Below are positions 38,738 to 51,340 of a DNA stretch of 64,000 nucleotides, piece by piece. This DNA comes from Onchocerca volvulus. Its lineage: Eukaryota; Nematoda; Chromadorea; Rhabditida; Onchocercidae. The stretch is from NCBI GenBank assembly GCA_000499405.2, contig HG738139.1, forward strand, positions 7,960,616 through 8,024,615, written 5' to 3'. How positions within the stretch are numbered: the stretch's first letter is position 1; the number at the start of each line of letters is the position of its first letter. Under the pieces are notes generated by a model that saw only the letters and a list, made by a program, of their open reading frames with translations, ran no database searches and was not told where the DNA came from. Made by a program: the position numbers and the translations under genes.

Positions 38738-40630
38738 TTAAAATTTTGTTTTCATCGATCTCGCCATTTGATTGATGCTTTCTATTACATCATCTTCATC
38801 TATATCTCCAACAATTATCATCTTTCCAGGTTTAATAATCTATAAATATTCTACAATTAATATTCTCTAAAATAATTTGCAAAAAAAAAAAAAAAGAAAA
38901 AAAAATAAAGCAGAGATATCCGATAACTTCATTTTTGTATTAAAGACAACTGGTGGAACTGCACGTGATCTATGTCATCCAAAACGAAAAACTGACCATT
39001 TCATAATACACACATGAATTGCAGTCAATATACCATATATTATGGAACAAGAACACTTTATCCTCCTAATAATTTCTCCAAAAAATAAGTTTTGAAACCA
39101 AAAACACACCTTTTTTGTTATAATCTGGCCTTCCAAAATCTGTTCTAAAAGATCACAGTGCATCATAATAATACAGATTAATTCTCGCTGACCAGGAACA
39201 TTATCTCCACCAAAAGGTATTGCTATAAATAAATCTTTTGCTTTTCCCTGTTGCACTCCTTGTTGGTTAATATATATTTTAACAAATACAGGTCATATTT
39301 TCCAAACTGTCTTCAAAATAAAGTCTTATTCGTTTCTAATCCCGATAATTATTATGAACAAAAATTCAGTAGAAGTTGAGACCCTTGAAATATTCAAAAT
39401 TATTTTTCGGAAGACAACCTGAAGAACAAAAGAACTCAATGAAAAAAAAAAAAAAAAAAATTAACTCACTAGAACTATACACATCCACTCCGTTCGTAAG
39501 TATTAACATGAACATAAAACAAGGTGTCGAATTACCATTTCTTTTCTGATATAATATCTCTGCTACGATCTGGAACGTTTGAACAGTGTTGAAATCCTCC
39601 GATAAGCTTTTCTTATTACCTAACAGGAGTTTTGTGATAAAATTTTATATCAGAATCTTTCGTATTTCATCAGTATATTAATATGAAGGACTTCAACTAA
39701 TCGAATAGTTAATATACTCCCATTAATCGATTAAAGAAGTTTATGACTTTGAAATTAATTCAACCAGCGTCTTATAAGAAATATATTTAATACCTTGAAC
39801 AATTCCATGTATTCATCCTTTTTTTCATTTTTTAATTCCCATTTTGTTTCGGAAATGTTTTCCTGAAAATAAGAATTTTGTTTTGGTCATAACTTTTTAT
39901 ACAAGAAGGAAATAGAGCAGGTAAAATTTTTAAAACTTACTTTTTCTGAACAGTTTAGCAAATCAACGGTCACTTCTGAAATTTCATATAATTTATAAGC
40001 AGCAACCAGTTCCTAAAATTTAGTGGATAAAGAATTTTATATTTTCTTCAGACGCTCCAAAAAAAGAATAACCTTGTATATTATCAAAATGTTTTGCAGA
40101 GGTCATATCAGTTATTGCCATCCAATTATCGGCAACTGAAATACATTTAAGACACACTGTTTTAAACTAAACTGAGCGTAGCGGACGAGAACTCTTACTC
40201 AGAGCTCTTCTTGTATGCTAACTTCTTTAATCTTACCGAATTTTCGCCGCGAATTTAAAAAAAACTATTTACAGAAGTTTTAAACTATTTATTCAATCAC
40301 AGAACAAATAACAGAAAGCTTCAGAAGATGATATAGACTGAGAAACTGGAAAAAGTAGGCAGTATGAATCACTAACAGCCGACCAGAGAGCAGATTATGT
40401 AACCCGATTTGTGCGTTCGCACCACATGTCATTGTTTTTTTCAAAGAAGAGAAAAGACCATAATCTTGATCGAATAATCTTGCTGATGAAACTCGATGTA
40501 AAATTTTTACAAATATTACAAAAATGCATATAGACTTACTATCCTCTACACTTGCAGCCGGTATCACTAGTCCTTTCGATCGATATGCTTGAACTAAAAA
40601 AATATACTTTTCATAAAATTCAGAATTCAT
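38738..40630 (-). CDS. Unrecognised helical, charged protein (model not fully resolved)
   Basis: Exons seen on the minus strand: 40630..40540, 40135..40073, 40012..39941, 39862..39794, 39611..39536 (or from 39619), 39258..39110, 38839..38738. Start ATG with MNSEFYEKYIFLVQ. Other landmarks are NWMAITDMTSAKHFDNIQ, ELVAAYKLYEISEV, KWELKNEKKDEY, DFNTVQTFQIVAEIL, FGGDNVPGQRELICII and an acidic end DIDEDDVIESINQMARSM. All acceptors and donors are good, but exon 2 ends in phase 1 while exon 3 reads only in phase 0. Joining exon 2 directly to 39619 restores the frame (about 162 residues). Either exons 3-4 are alternative or one base is wrong. The composition suggests short helices and a coiled coil. 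I do not recognise the family. The start is 143 bases downstream of the dehydrogenase stop, a spacing compatible with a nematode operon. Confidence 0.6.
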
Positions 40631-40773
40631 GGTTGCGCACACTCAAACTGATCACGAGAATATCCCATGCATGGTATTTTACTTATTATCTTTCAAATCA
40701 AGCTTTTTTATAAAGTAAATCTATTTACTAAATAATGTGTAGAAATTTGTGAATATTACTATAATTGCAAACA

Positions 40774-43702
40774 CTACGACAAAATAACATGTCCTTCCAA
40801 GAAAAGTAAGAATCCACTTTGTCCAAACCAACCGGCACCAGCTTCAAAAATCTTTCCAGTTTCTAGACAAGATTCGTGTCCGAGATATACAACAAGTGGT
40901 ACTACGTATTCTGCTTTCAGAGCTCGCAGATTTTCTTCAGGAAATAAATGCACTGTCATTCTTGACGACGCGGTTGGTATCACCACGTTGGAATGAATAC
41001 CATATTTATTTCCTTCAATTGCCAGTGTATGCGAAAGACCAATTAACGCATTCTTTGCTAAAATTTATCAAAAATGTACAGCAATAATTTGATCATGGAC
41101 ATGATCAAAATAACGAACTGATTGTTTTGTCCGACTCTACTGCCAATTGTCAAAAATTTTTCAGTTTCTACAGCACCTTATAATTAATACTAGAATATAA
41201 GTACCTGCTGCATAATTTGCCTGCCCAAAATTGCCGTATATTGCAGAATTTGAAGATATGAAAATAATTCGTCCATACTGTTGTTTTTTGAAAAAAGGCC
41301 AAGCCGCTTTAGTTACTGAATAAGCACCTTTAACATGCGTTCTGTAGACCAAGTCTGCAAAATAAGTTAGTACCAACATTACTACTAACATAATTTCATC
41401 TAAACATTCCGAATATTAGTAGCGCCTCTTTACTACTGCGAGTATCAACTGCAAAGTCGTAAAAATACCCATTAAAATGAGACACAAGGTAATAAATTAA
41501 ACTATTTCATTTCTCATCAAATGATGTCATAATAAATATTAAACAGCACAAATGTTAGGTGGAAATAGCGCAAACCCCAGTCATCATCGCTCATATTTTG
41601 AAAGGATTTGTCAAGTAAAATTCCAGCATTGTTAACGACAACATCTGAAAATTGAAAGTTCATGATAACAAAACTAACAACTTCAGTTATAAGATAAATT
41701 TTATCCCGTAATTGCTTGCGTACACTTGTAAATCAATATTTAACTTTCTTTTTTTAAATGTATAAAAATAAAATAGACAATCCAAGTCTTAATGTTTTTG
41801 ATTTACTGACAAATTCTAACCAAATATAAACATGTAAACATATTATTCACAGCTAAATGTATACATATTATTCATTATTTAGAAACAACCGATATCGCAG
41901 TATATTGATAAACCACAACTGAATAATTGATAGCTCAGCATTATTTAAAGCAAAGTGATCGTTGTTCTGAAAATAACAGAAAATAACTACCTACCTACTC
42001 GACCAAAATGTGTGATTGCTGTTTCGACGATTTTTTGTCCGCACTCAACACTATCAAAATTTGAAATTGCTTTGCCTCCATAAAATTTTATTTCTGCAAC
42101 AGTCTGAAATAATGCAAGAAATTTACACATTAATTTAAATCAATAATTTAAAAAAAAAAGGATACAATGAAATACATAAATTGATGAAAAACTATTATAT
42201 CTCTACTGAGGAAACAAATGGAATATCTACAACGAATGCCAATCCAGAGATAGTTTGAAGTTTGAATAACGGTATTTCCCTAGTTTTTTTTAACCAATAA
42301 TCTACATAGACAATGGAACAACAAAAAATATTGTATACTCCACAAGTACTGTGAAATTAAAGATATTAGATGTGGGCGAAAACTGAAAGATGTCAAATAA
42401 CGCTATAATAATAACTGTAAACAAGAAATAATGAAGATCAAGTGACGCGACATAGTTTCAAAGAGACGACAAACATGTTTACCACCAAAAAGCTCCAATT
42501 CACAGATAAACGACAAAGATCGATGCAGCAACAGCAACAGTTCGGAATTCCAAGGGTTCAGTTCGACAGTTCAAAAAGACACAATAGTAGCAATAATCCG
42601 ACAATTTACTTGAATAGTATTTTTCTCTATCACCGACAAAGGAGAAAATAATCCAGTGATTAATTTGCCTGGATATTCTCTGATAACTGTTTGTTACGAA
42701 GGAACACTCCTCATCAATCAATAAAACATTTCTCAAAGCATTCAACTCTGTCACACAAGACACAAAAAACCTCTTCACACTTATTGCTGACCTAGCCTAA
42801 TCATAATAGCAAGAATCAGTCTCCAATCCAACCAAAATACAAATCAAGTTACAAATTTATATCAATTTTTTTTCTCAACACTAGAAACATGCGCTTTCTC
42901 TTTTCTTTTTTTGGACTTAAGCAGACTGAGCTACAGCAACGCGTGTATAAAAACATGTGCGTATTCGAATGCAATGTTGTGTCAAAATTTCAAAGCAATA
43001 GGTAAGGATTTAACGATATCTACGATTTTGAATTAATATAGATAAGATGCATGTTTAAGAATTTTTGGAGGTTTAAGATTTTTGAACAATTGAACATTGA
43101 TATTTTCATTTACATAGATTAGCTGAAGCCGGAATGCGAAGCATGGCCGGCTCCCATAGACTAGCCGGATTGGCCATGCGGAGCGTGGCCGGATCCAGCT
43201 AGTGAAATTAAGACTTTAAAAAAAGGAAAAAAATAATGCTGACCGCATCCGCAGATAGAGATCTCGCAAATGATCCATCCTTAGCGGTTCCCAAATCATT
43301 CACTAAATGAAAGAAAATCACTTTTTTAAAATCTTCTGAACATATACACAAAGAAAGGAGCAAAATATTAGGAAATCTCTTATCATGATCTAAAATTCTT
43401 CGAAATATTTCTGATGATATAAAGATTTTGTCATGAATCAAATACCATTATTTGGACAAATTTGAATACGATTGCTTCAAATTATATCTGAATTAAACTC
43501 AATATTTTATCAGTATTCCTAATCTAAGAATATAATCAATTTTATTCATCCAAAAGTAAACAAATAAAAATTATTTAAAAAGACAGAAATTACCAACAAC
43601 AAAAGCTCCTCTTTTGGCGAATTCAAGCGCATAAGCCTTTCCTAAACTGCCACCAGCACCAGTGATGATAACTACTTTACCAGTAAAATTTAGATCAAAC
43701 AT
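40774..43702 (-). CDS. Short-chain dehydrogenase, peroxisomal multifunctional enzyme type 2 (HSD17B4/DHS-28-like), dehydrogenase domain only
   Basis: Relatives carry out the NAD-dependent 3-hydroxyacyl-CoA dehydrogenase step of peroxisomal beta-oxidation. Six phased exons: 43702..43594, 43302..43244, 42103..41995, 41644..41576, 41354..41205, 41057..40774; 259 residues. Rossmann motif TGAGGSLG (14-21), VVVNNAG near 96, catalytic serine about 150 in [17 protein letters not shown], tyrosine about 163 and lysine about 167 (YAAAK). The end matches the HSD17B4 dehydrogenase domain through [12 protein letters not shown], then diverges to a short hydrophobic tail and TAG. No hydratase or SCP2 domain and no obvious peroxisomal SKL end follow. 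The next ATG begins the unknown gene 143 bases on. An in-frame ATG at 43774 could extend the N terminus by 24 residues; I chose 43702 because family members start there. Intron 2 (1.1 kb) contains two repeats. Confidence 0.88.
42420..42830 (+). repeat. Solo LTR-like repeat, copy 3, inside dehydrogenase intron 2
   Basis: Shares with copy 2 (21231-21700) the blocks GATCAAGTGACGCGA, ACCACCAAAA, AATTCACAGATAA, CTGGATATTCTCTGATAA and ATCAATAAAACATTT, with CTCTGTCACA after it. Its orientation is opposite to the host gene. No coding remnant is attached. Confidence 0.55.
42945..43205. repeat. Interspersed repeat with GGCCACGC-type end, copy 3
   Basis: Contains ATTCGAATGCAATGTTGTGT near 42965, about 160 bases of AT-rich DNA, then a GC-rich block at 43130-43200 with AGCATGGCCGGCTCCCATAG and a near-complementary GCGTGGCCGGATCCAGCTAG. 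It lies next to LTR copy 3 in the same intron. Confidence 0.6.
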
Positions 43703-44299
43703 GGTGCAAATCAGCTTTACTTCTTCCCTGAAATTTTGTTTGAAATTTGCGAAAATTTGTATTAAAAAATCCAATTCCCAGCAGAGACTGTCATGAGCTA
43801 AAAGTTTCCAAATTTTTCAGCATCATTAAATCATAAAATACAGCAATTTGTTTCCCTAATTATGCGAAAGAAATAGCTCAAAGAAGTGCCAAAGCAGGAG
43901 TGGTACTACTCAAATCTTGAAGCCTGCATTGTACTGGTTAGCCACCAAAATCATATCTTCATGATGTTGCTCGCATCTCAGCAATCCGCATATTCCCGGG
44001 AAAGGGTAACTCACTCTTCACATTGCTCGAAATAAAAAAGCCTAACAAATTTCTTCCACACCTTTATTACGGCCATTATTCAAGGTTCTCCTTTCCCACA
44101 AAACTACGGGAACGTCCCAACATATGCCTGAAGGATTTGTACGTGTACGTGTCTCTGCGGGTAGGATTTTAATGAGTGGCTGGGTATCTTGGGTAACTTC
44201 GTTTGTGGGTAAATTGAACTGGATGCACGGATAGATATATTCAGTGATTGGAATAGTAGTCAGGTGACTGACTGACAGCTGTTTCAGTGTGTTCCGGTG
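43703..44299. promoter_or_regulatory. Shared upstream region of two divergent genes
   Basis: About 600 bases separate the divergent starts of the dehydrogenase (-) and the SUMO-like protein (+). A good acceptor (CTGTTTCAG, 44279-44287) precedes the latter's ATG by 12 bases and is a likely trans-splice site. No specific promoter motif was identified. Confidence 0.4.
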
Positions 44300-46684
44300 A
44301 TGTCTCAGGGAAAAGAGGACAGTCTTGGTGATGATGAGGACGATTATTTTGGTAATCCATTGAAGCATCTGTTGTCTAAGGTGACAAATACCAGGAAGAG
44401 TAGAAATCAAGCTGGAACCACTACGAAGGACATCTGTAAGGGAGGTATTTATATGTTTACAAAACTTTTCCTTTGCCTATTAAATGTAAATTGACAAATA
44501 AGGCTATCTCTACCAAATTATTCACCATTTTGATTGGGTAACTAACTGATTGTTGCTTAAGCGATATATTGAAATATCAAATGAATATAGAGCATCGTAT
44601 ATGATATCATAGTTTGATAAGCAATAATCTCTTTCTTCATTATGGATTGAAACATATTTGGTAGCACAGAAAAAAACTGGAAAGAAGTTATGAAACATAA
44701 AAAAGTTTATTTTTATTAAATTTCCTATTTGAACGAGAAAAAACCTTGAATTTTCTTAAATATGCTTTTGTTCTTTTATTTTTTGGAAAAATTCATCATT
44801 TTAGAGTCAACTAAAAAAGATACAAGCAGAAGAAAGGAGAATGCATTGGGTTAGTTATATCGGATAAATTTATCACCTTTGGATAAGAGATTATTGGATG
44901 TAGGATTGAGCAATTGTCCAATCAAAAACAAAAAAAAAAAAAAAAACAGAAGAAAGCCTGTGCTTCAATCTTACTAAATGTAAACATTTTTGTCAATTTT
45001 ATTTAATTGACAGAAGACTATTTTATATTCTGAAGTGATAATGACTAATAAAAAGTAAATATCTCTTATTAAAATTTGGATTATTTTGAAATGCTTTCAT
45101 TATAGATGACCTAAACGATGATGGCGATGATTTACTGACATTGAAAGGAAAAAGAAAAGTAAAGGAAGATACCATTCTATCGAAAGTTGAACAAGAAATC
45201 AAAGAGATGGAAATTTTTTCCAATATTTCTGCTTTTCCCTCATCTAATTTGAATTCTTTAACGAGCAATCCTACGAAGAATCATAGCAAAAGGTTGCGAA
45301 TTAACAAATAAATGAAGCTGTATTCATATAAGACAGATATATAGATGAATCCAATGAAATGGTTCGATAATCAGAAGGATAGTTCCTTTTCATGAAGTGT
45401 TTCCGGGTTTGCAAAGAGTTACACTGAATAATGGAATAATATTGGCATCTTCTATCCTATATATCTTCTCGAAAGATACATCTTCAAAGTCTTATTATCG
45501 TTATTATTCTTTCAATTATTACAGAAAAAGGAAAGTTACCGATGACCACAATTCTAAATCATCTGTTAATTCCATTGTTATTGACGGTGGTACTGTTGAG
45601 GCGGACGATAATATATTTGCAAAAGAAGTTTTTATCGTGGAGCCACATTGCTCCATTGAAATTGGTGATCTCGAAAAATGTGATATTTGTATAAAACGCT
45701 GGAAAATGGTAATCATTTGTTGCATATGAAATTCTAAATGGATTTAAAAATTTATTTTACCAGCGTGTGTGATTTTAATTCGATGATATAAATAATATGT
45801 TCATAGAATTATTTTTCTCAGCAATATTCAGTTGTAATATCCATCACTGTTCGATAAAGAATGATGAAGTTTGAGTTGCTGAATTGATTGCACACTCTGG
45901 TTTTCATTCCAAAATATTGAAATTTTTTTGTATATATTAGCAACGGAAAAGTAAACATCAGAACGCTTAACGCATCGCTAAGAAATTAAATCAAATAAAT
46001 ATTATGAGGATTAAAAGCATTTTAAGATGAGATTTAAAGTATTTTCGTGAGAAGTTTAATTTATAAATGATTTTTAGAGCGAAACATTCACGAATATTGT
46101 CAAAATATATGCATCAAATTGGTCTTGTTCACCGGATAGTGTAATTTTATCACTGAGAAATGGGAAGCGAATTTCTGCAGAGGACACTCCATGCAGTGTT
46201 GCATTTAGTGAAAAAGATGTCAATTATTTATCAGTTTACAAGAATGAAAGTCATAAGATGAATAAAATAACTGTCAAATGGTTACTGCCTGAGCGAAACA
46301 AACCCATCATTACTGCTGTTCCAAAGGTAATTATTTTGAAAAAGAAATGATTGAACTGAAAAGATTTTTGATTTGTAGAAATAAATAAATGTTACAAAAA
46401 TATTTGTGTTAAAAATAAAGGATTTCATTAAATTCCATCACTTCTTCGTCAGTCCTGTCACTTTTTCGGGAATTGTATTGATATATTCAGAAAATTTGGT
46501 AACCGCATTTTTTCATTTTTAGGACACTCCGTTCATAATTTTGAAGCGAGATTTTGCTGTCGATAACGGTTTGGATGAGGAAAAACTTACATTAGTCTTT
46601 GATAGCGAACGTATCAATCTGCAAGAAACTGTGAGCACATTAGGGATCGAGGATGGTGACTGCATCGATGTTTACATAAAATGA
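44300..46684 (+). CDS. SUMO-like domain protein of the Rad60/Esc2/NIP45 family
   Basis: Family members carry two SUMO-like domains at the C terminus and link SUMO pathways to genome stability. Six phased exons: 44300..44444, 44805..44849, 45106..45292, 45525..45708, 46078..46326, 46523..46684; 323 residues. Residues 1-130 are charged and probably unfolded (SLGDDEDDYFG, LKGKRKVKED). A first ubiquitin-like region lies at about 188-255 (NIVKIYASNWSCSPDSVILS, KMNKITVKWLLP). The second, at about 272-323, has the SLD pattern: FIILKRDFAVD, KLTLVFDSERINLQETVSTL, GIEDGDCIDVYIK, ending right after the fold. The protein ends without a diglycine, so it is not a conjugated modifier. It also lacks cysteine-protease or ligase motifs. 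The family call is firm for the last domain, weaker for the first. Confidence 0.8.
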
Positions 46685-47449
46685 TTTCATTCTGGCCATC
46701 TTAATTTCAGTGCAATTTACTTAAGTTATATTTCTAATCTTTTGAGCAGTTTATCTTCTATACTCATTTGTTGCTTGTTTTATTAGCTTCATAGAATAAA
46801 CGTTTACCAAGTTCATTTTGCAAAATTATTCGTGACTAATCTATTTTTGGACGATTATGTTATCGAAGTTTCATCTCATTTTCATGTAAACGGTTATATA
46901 ACTACTTCAGTTGTTTATATTCTGATGCCATTACTGTTTAATCAAAAGTGATAAAGTTCGAGATGCTGTGTTTCAGTACACAGACTTGTATTTTGTCATT
47001 GTAAAGTCATTTGTATGACGATATTCAGAAAACAAAACTGGATGCAAAATGTCATATGTGTCATACCTCATTCGTGCAACTTTTCGACGATGTTAAGCCT
47101 ATATATTAAATTCTTATACAAAGGACTCTTTTTGTAACGTAGAAATGAAATCAGTAAAAAATGACAAATTTTTCACGGCAGGACTTTATGTTTATTTACG
47201 ACTTTATTTCTGTCTGGATAACTGTGTCACGGTTTTTTAATTGTTTGTATTTCTGTCTGAATAACTGTGTCGCGGTTTTTTAATTGTTTGCTAATAGTTA
47301 AGGTAGTTCATGCTAGTTTAATCCACACTTATTCATTCATTCAATTTCACACATATTCATCTGTTAATGCGGATAATGAATGAAGTGCCAGTTTATTGGA
47401 AAGGTGATTTCATGAGCTGAAAATATCCTATTCAGCTTATTTTTCTTGT
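46685..47449. other. Intergenic with a 41-base tandem duplication
   Basis: At about 47207-47290 TTTCTGTCTG(G/A)ATAACTGTG, then TC(A/G)CGGTTTTTTAATTGTTTG, occurs twice in tandem with only two differences. An AATAAA at about 46795 is a likely polyadenylation signal of the SUMO-like gene. No exon seen. Confidence 0.6.
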
Positions 47450-47451
47450 AG
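47450..47451 (+). promoter_or_regulatory. Probable spliced-leader acceptor of the J-protein gene
   Basis: TTTTTCTTGTAG ending 8 bases before the ATG at 47460, with no upstream exon recognised. Confidence 0.45.
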
Positions 47452-47459
47452 ATTCGGAA

Positions 47460-48690
47460 ATGATTGCGATGATTTTCCGAAATGAGAAACTGCACAACGA
47501 TTTATACCAGTGTTTATGTATACCAATGAGTATTACACGGTTATACAGCACAGCTCCCAACCAATCTTGCAATGAACAGCGTGATTTGTATCAAACACTT
47601 GGTGTTGATTCTTCTGCTACAGCAAAAGAAATCAAGGCAGCTTATTATCAACTGTCAAAGATTTATCATCCAGACAGACACGATGGTAAAGAACAGAAAA
47701 TTTTGGCTGCTAAGAAATTTTTACAGGTACAAGATTTTCCTTTTTTTCATTGCTTCTGAGAACTTATTCTTTTTTCTCGATTTGGAGTCATACGTAAGCC
47801 TTGATTAGATTTTTGGTCCTCTTCGATCAGTTTGGAGTATTATATTTATAAACGTCATTATTATTCATCAGGGATTTTCAAATTATTAAACTTCAGGTAG
47901 CAGAAGCATATGAAGTTTTATCATCCGATGAAAAAAGAAAAGCATATGATGAGAAGTGCCAAGAAAATTGGATACAGACACCAACGGGAAGTTGGCCAAC
48001 GCAGATGAGAGTGAAAAAGAATTTTGAGGACTTGGGATTAGATTACAAAACCTTCGAGGATTTCCAACGTAGCGTGAATACTAGGTTAGTTACATCACCA
48101 AATTCATGACTGAAAATCATTTATATTTTTAACTTACTTTTTAGGAAACAACGGACTAAACACGATCACTGGCAAATGCCTGATGAATTTTTCGCTCATT
48201 TTGGCAGTCCCCGTAAATTCACTAGTACTTTTCGTCCACGAACAGCAACTTATTTTACCTATAGTTACAAGGTTATCTAAATTTTTGTTATTATCTGGTT
48301 ATTTCATAACAGTTCGAGATTCATATACATTTCAATATGACACATTTTTCAAGACATAATGAGACTTTTTTGGCAAAGTAATGATTTGCAGGGTTTAGCA
48401 AAAGAGCTTTCAAAAGAACTTTAAATTATTACCGCTGCACGAATATCAATACATGATTTGAAGTGAAATTAATTCAGGATCCGATGCAACGACAGCGTGA
48501 AATGAAAGAATGGCAAATTTTAAAGGAAATTGAGGAAGAAAAGCGAAACTCTAAGTATAAAACACCAGCTTTTCTGGTAATGGAGAGAGAACGAGAAAGG
48601 CGAGAACTAAATGAAAAAAGAACACTCAATATTTTGCTTCTTTTTTTTGGATGTATTTCGATATTAATCTATATACAAAGACTAAAGTAA
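47460..48690 (+). CDS. DNAJC30-like mitochondrial J-domain protein with C-terminal membrane anchor
   Basis: Hsp70 co-chaperone. Four phased exons: 47460..47726, 47897..48084, 48145..48271, 48478..48690; 264 residues. The N terminus (about 1-38) is rich in Arg, Lys, Ser and Leu with few acids and could be a mitochondrial targeting peptide. The J domain is about 41-107: RDLYQTLGVDSSATAKEIKA, the HPD motif at 70-72 (needed to stimulate Hsp70 ATPase) and AYEVLSSDEKRKAYDEK. A linker with a Phe/Arg/Thr-rich patch follows, then a charged helix (about 195-242) and one hydrophobic segment (TLNILLLFFGCISILIYI, about 242-260) four residues before the end. This layout matches DNAJC30; membership is inferred from layout, since the J domain alone does not decide it. 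Confidence 0.82.
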
Positions 48691-49970
48691 GATACTATTA
48701 TGCTATAAGCTGTAGAAAATATAAATATGAAGTTGATATTGCGTTAATTCTCTATTCTAAATTCTTACTAAACTTCTACAAAATTTCCATGTGTTTGTTG
48801 CGTAATCTTGTTTTTCTAGTTTTACACCATGCAAACAATAGATAATTTGACACAGACTGTCATTCTGTTATTAACTGTATCAGTTGATGAATTTGTGTGT
48901 TATGCTTCATTTAATTATTTAGTTAGGGCGCCTGTCATAAATTTAAGCTTCGAAAAAGTATGATTGAATAGGCTTTGACAAATCATTGAATGGTATCGTT
49001 GTCGAAGACACTAAGAATTGCGCTCACACACTTTCTCAGAATAAGTATAGGTAGTTTATAATTTTTAATTCTGCTTTCTCTAGTGGCAACTTTTCTTCTG
49101 GATATTTGTCCATCTTCGTGGGTATGAGAAACCTTGAATACTTCATAGCACTTTGTGTTAGAGAAGCCTGTTCCATCTTCGAATCGAACATTAGTCGACA
49201 TCACTTAAAATCTAGATTATCTAGGATTTATATTTTATGCTGTGTTCTGAAGCGAACAAGTTCATTATCCGTAAGGATAAAGTCAAATGTTTAAGACTTG
49301 GAATCAAAATAATTGCGTGGTACCAGAAAACACACTGAAACAGTTATAAATTTGCCAAATATAGGAGGGATTAAATTCTTCACTATTGATTGTGATAAAT
49401 CTGCAACCAGATTAAGCAGTCTTTCTATTGTCTCAGTATAAATTCACGGCAGAATTCTCTCTAATCTTTCTATAGAGCAATTTAGAAAGCTGTCTAGAAA
49501 AAATCAGATCCCGTCTGGAAAATAATGCATGCCTTCCTGGAATAATGCATACCAAATGAAGATGATGGATAAGTAATGGAGATATGCTTTATGAAACAAT
49601 CAAATCCAGTAGACTAGAGCAATTTGGCATGCATAGATCAGCAATGATAAGCAGTATCAGGAAATATCAGTGAGTTCGAGGATTCTATTCTGCATGTTGC
49701 TTACTCGTGTTAATAATAGCACATATAAGTTACCGTTTATTTAGAGTCCAGGGATCGTCAAGCTGATGTACCAGTATCATCAATCATAGATGCTTCGGAA
49801 GATAGATGATAAAATCTTGTAGATGTATCAAATTTATGTAAATTTAGAATACAGGTCATGGTAAACAAGCACAAAAACAGGCATAAAAATCACGGCAACA
49901 ACAGTAATATAATAATGACGCGTTTTTTGCAAAATAATTTTGGTTTTTATCCCAGAACCTTTTCAATCAA
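48691..49970. other. Intergenic between convergent genes
   Basis: Between the J-protein (+) and Ran (-) stop codons. Minus frame 48983-49204 and the facing plus frame overlap each other and show no domain. I see no supported gene; part will be 3' untranslated sequence. Confidence 0.45.

Positions 49971-51340
<1,370 letters not shown>

Noticed and set aside
40597..40610. GTATATTTTTTTAG inside exon 1 of the unknown gene as a tiny intron
   Set aside because: It would be only 14 bases, below any workable nematode intron, and the frame reads through it.
43134..43200. GC-rich repeated GGCC block considered as a CRISPR-like array or structured RNA
   Set aside because: Only two imperfect units, shared with other copies of an interspersed repeat in the window; no regular spacing.
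48983..49294. Opposing open frames between the J-protein and Ran genes
   Set aside because: They overlap each other on both strands, lack domains, and lie where 3' untranslated regions are expected.
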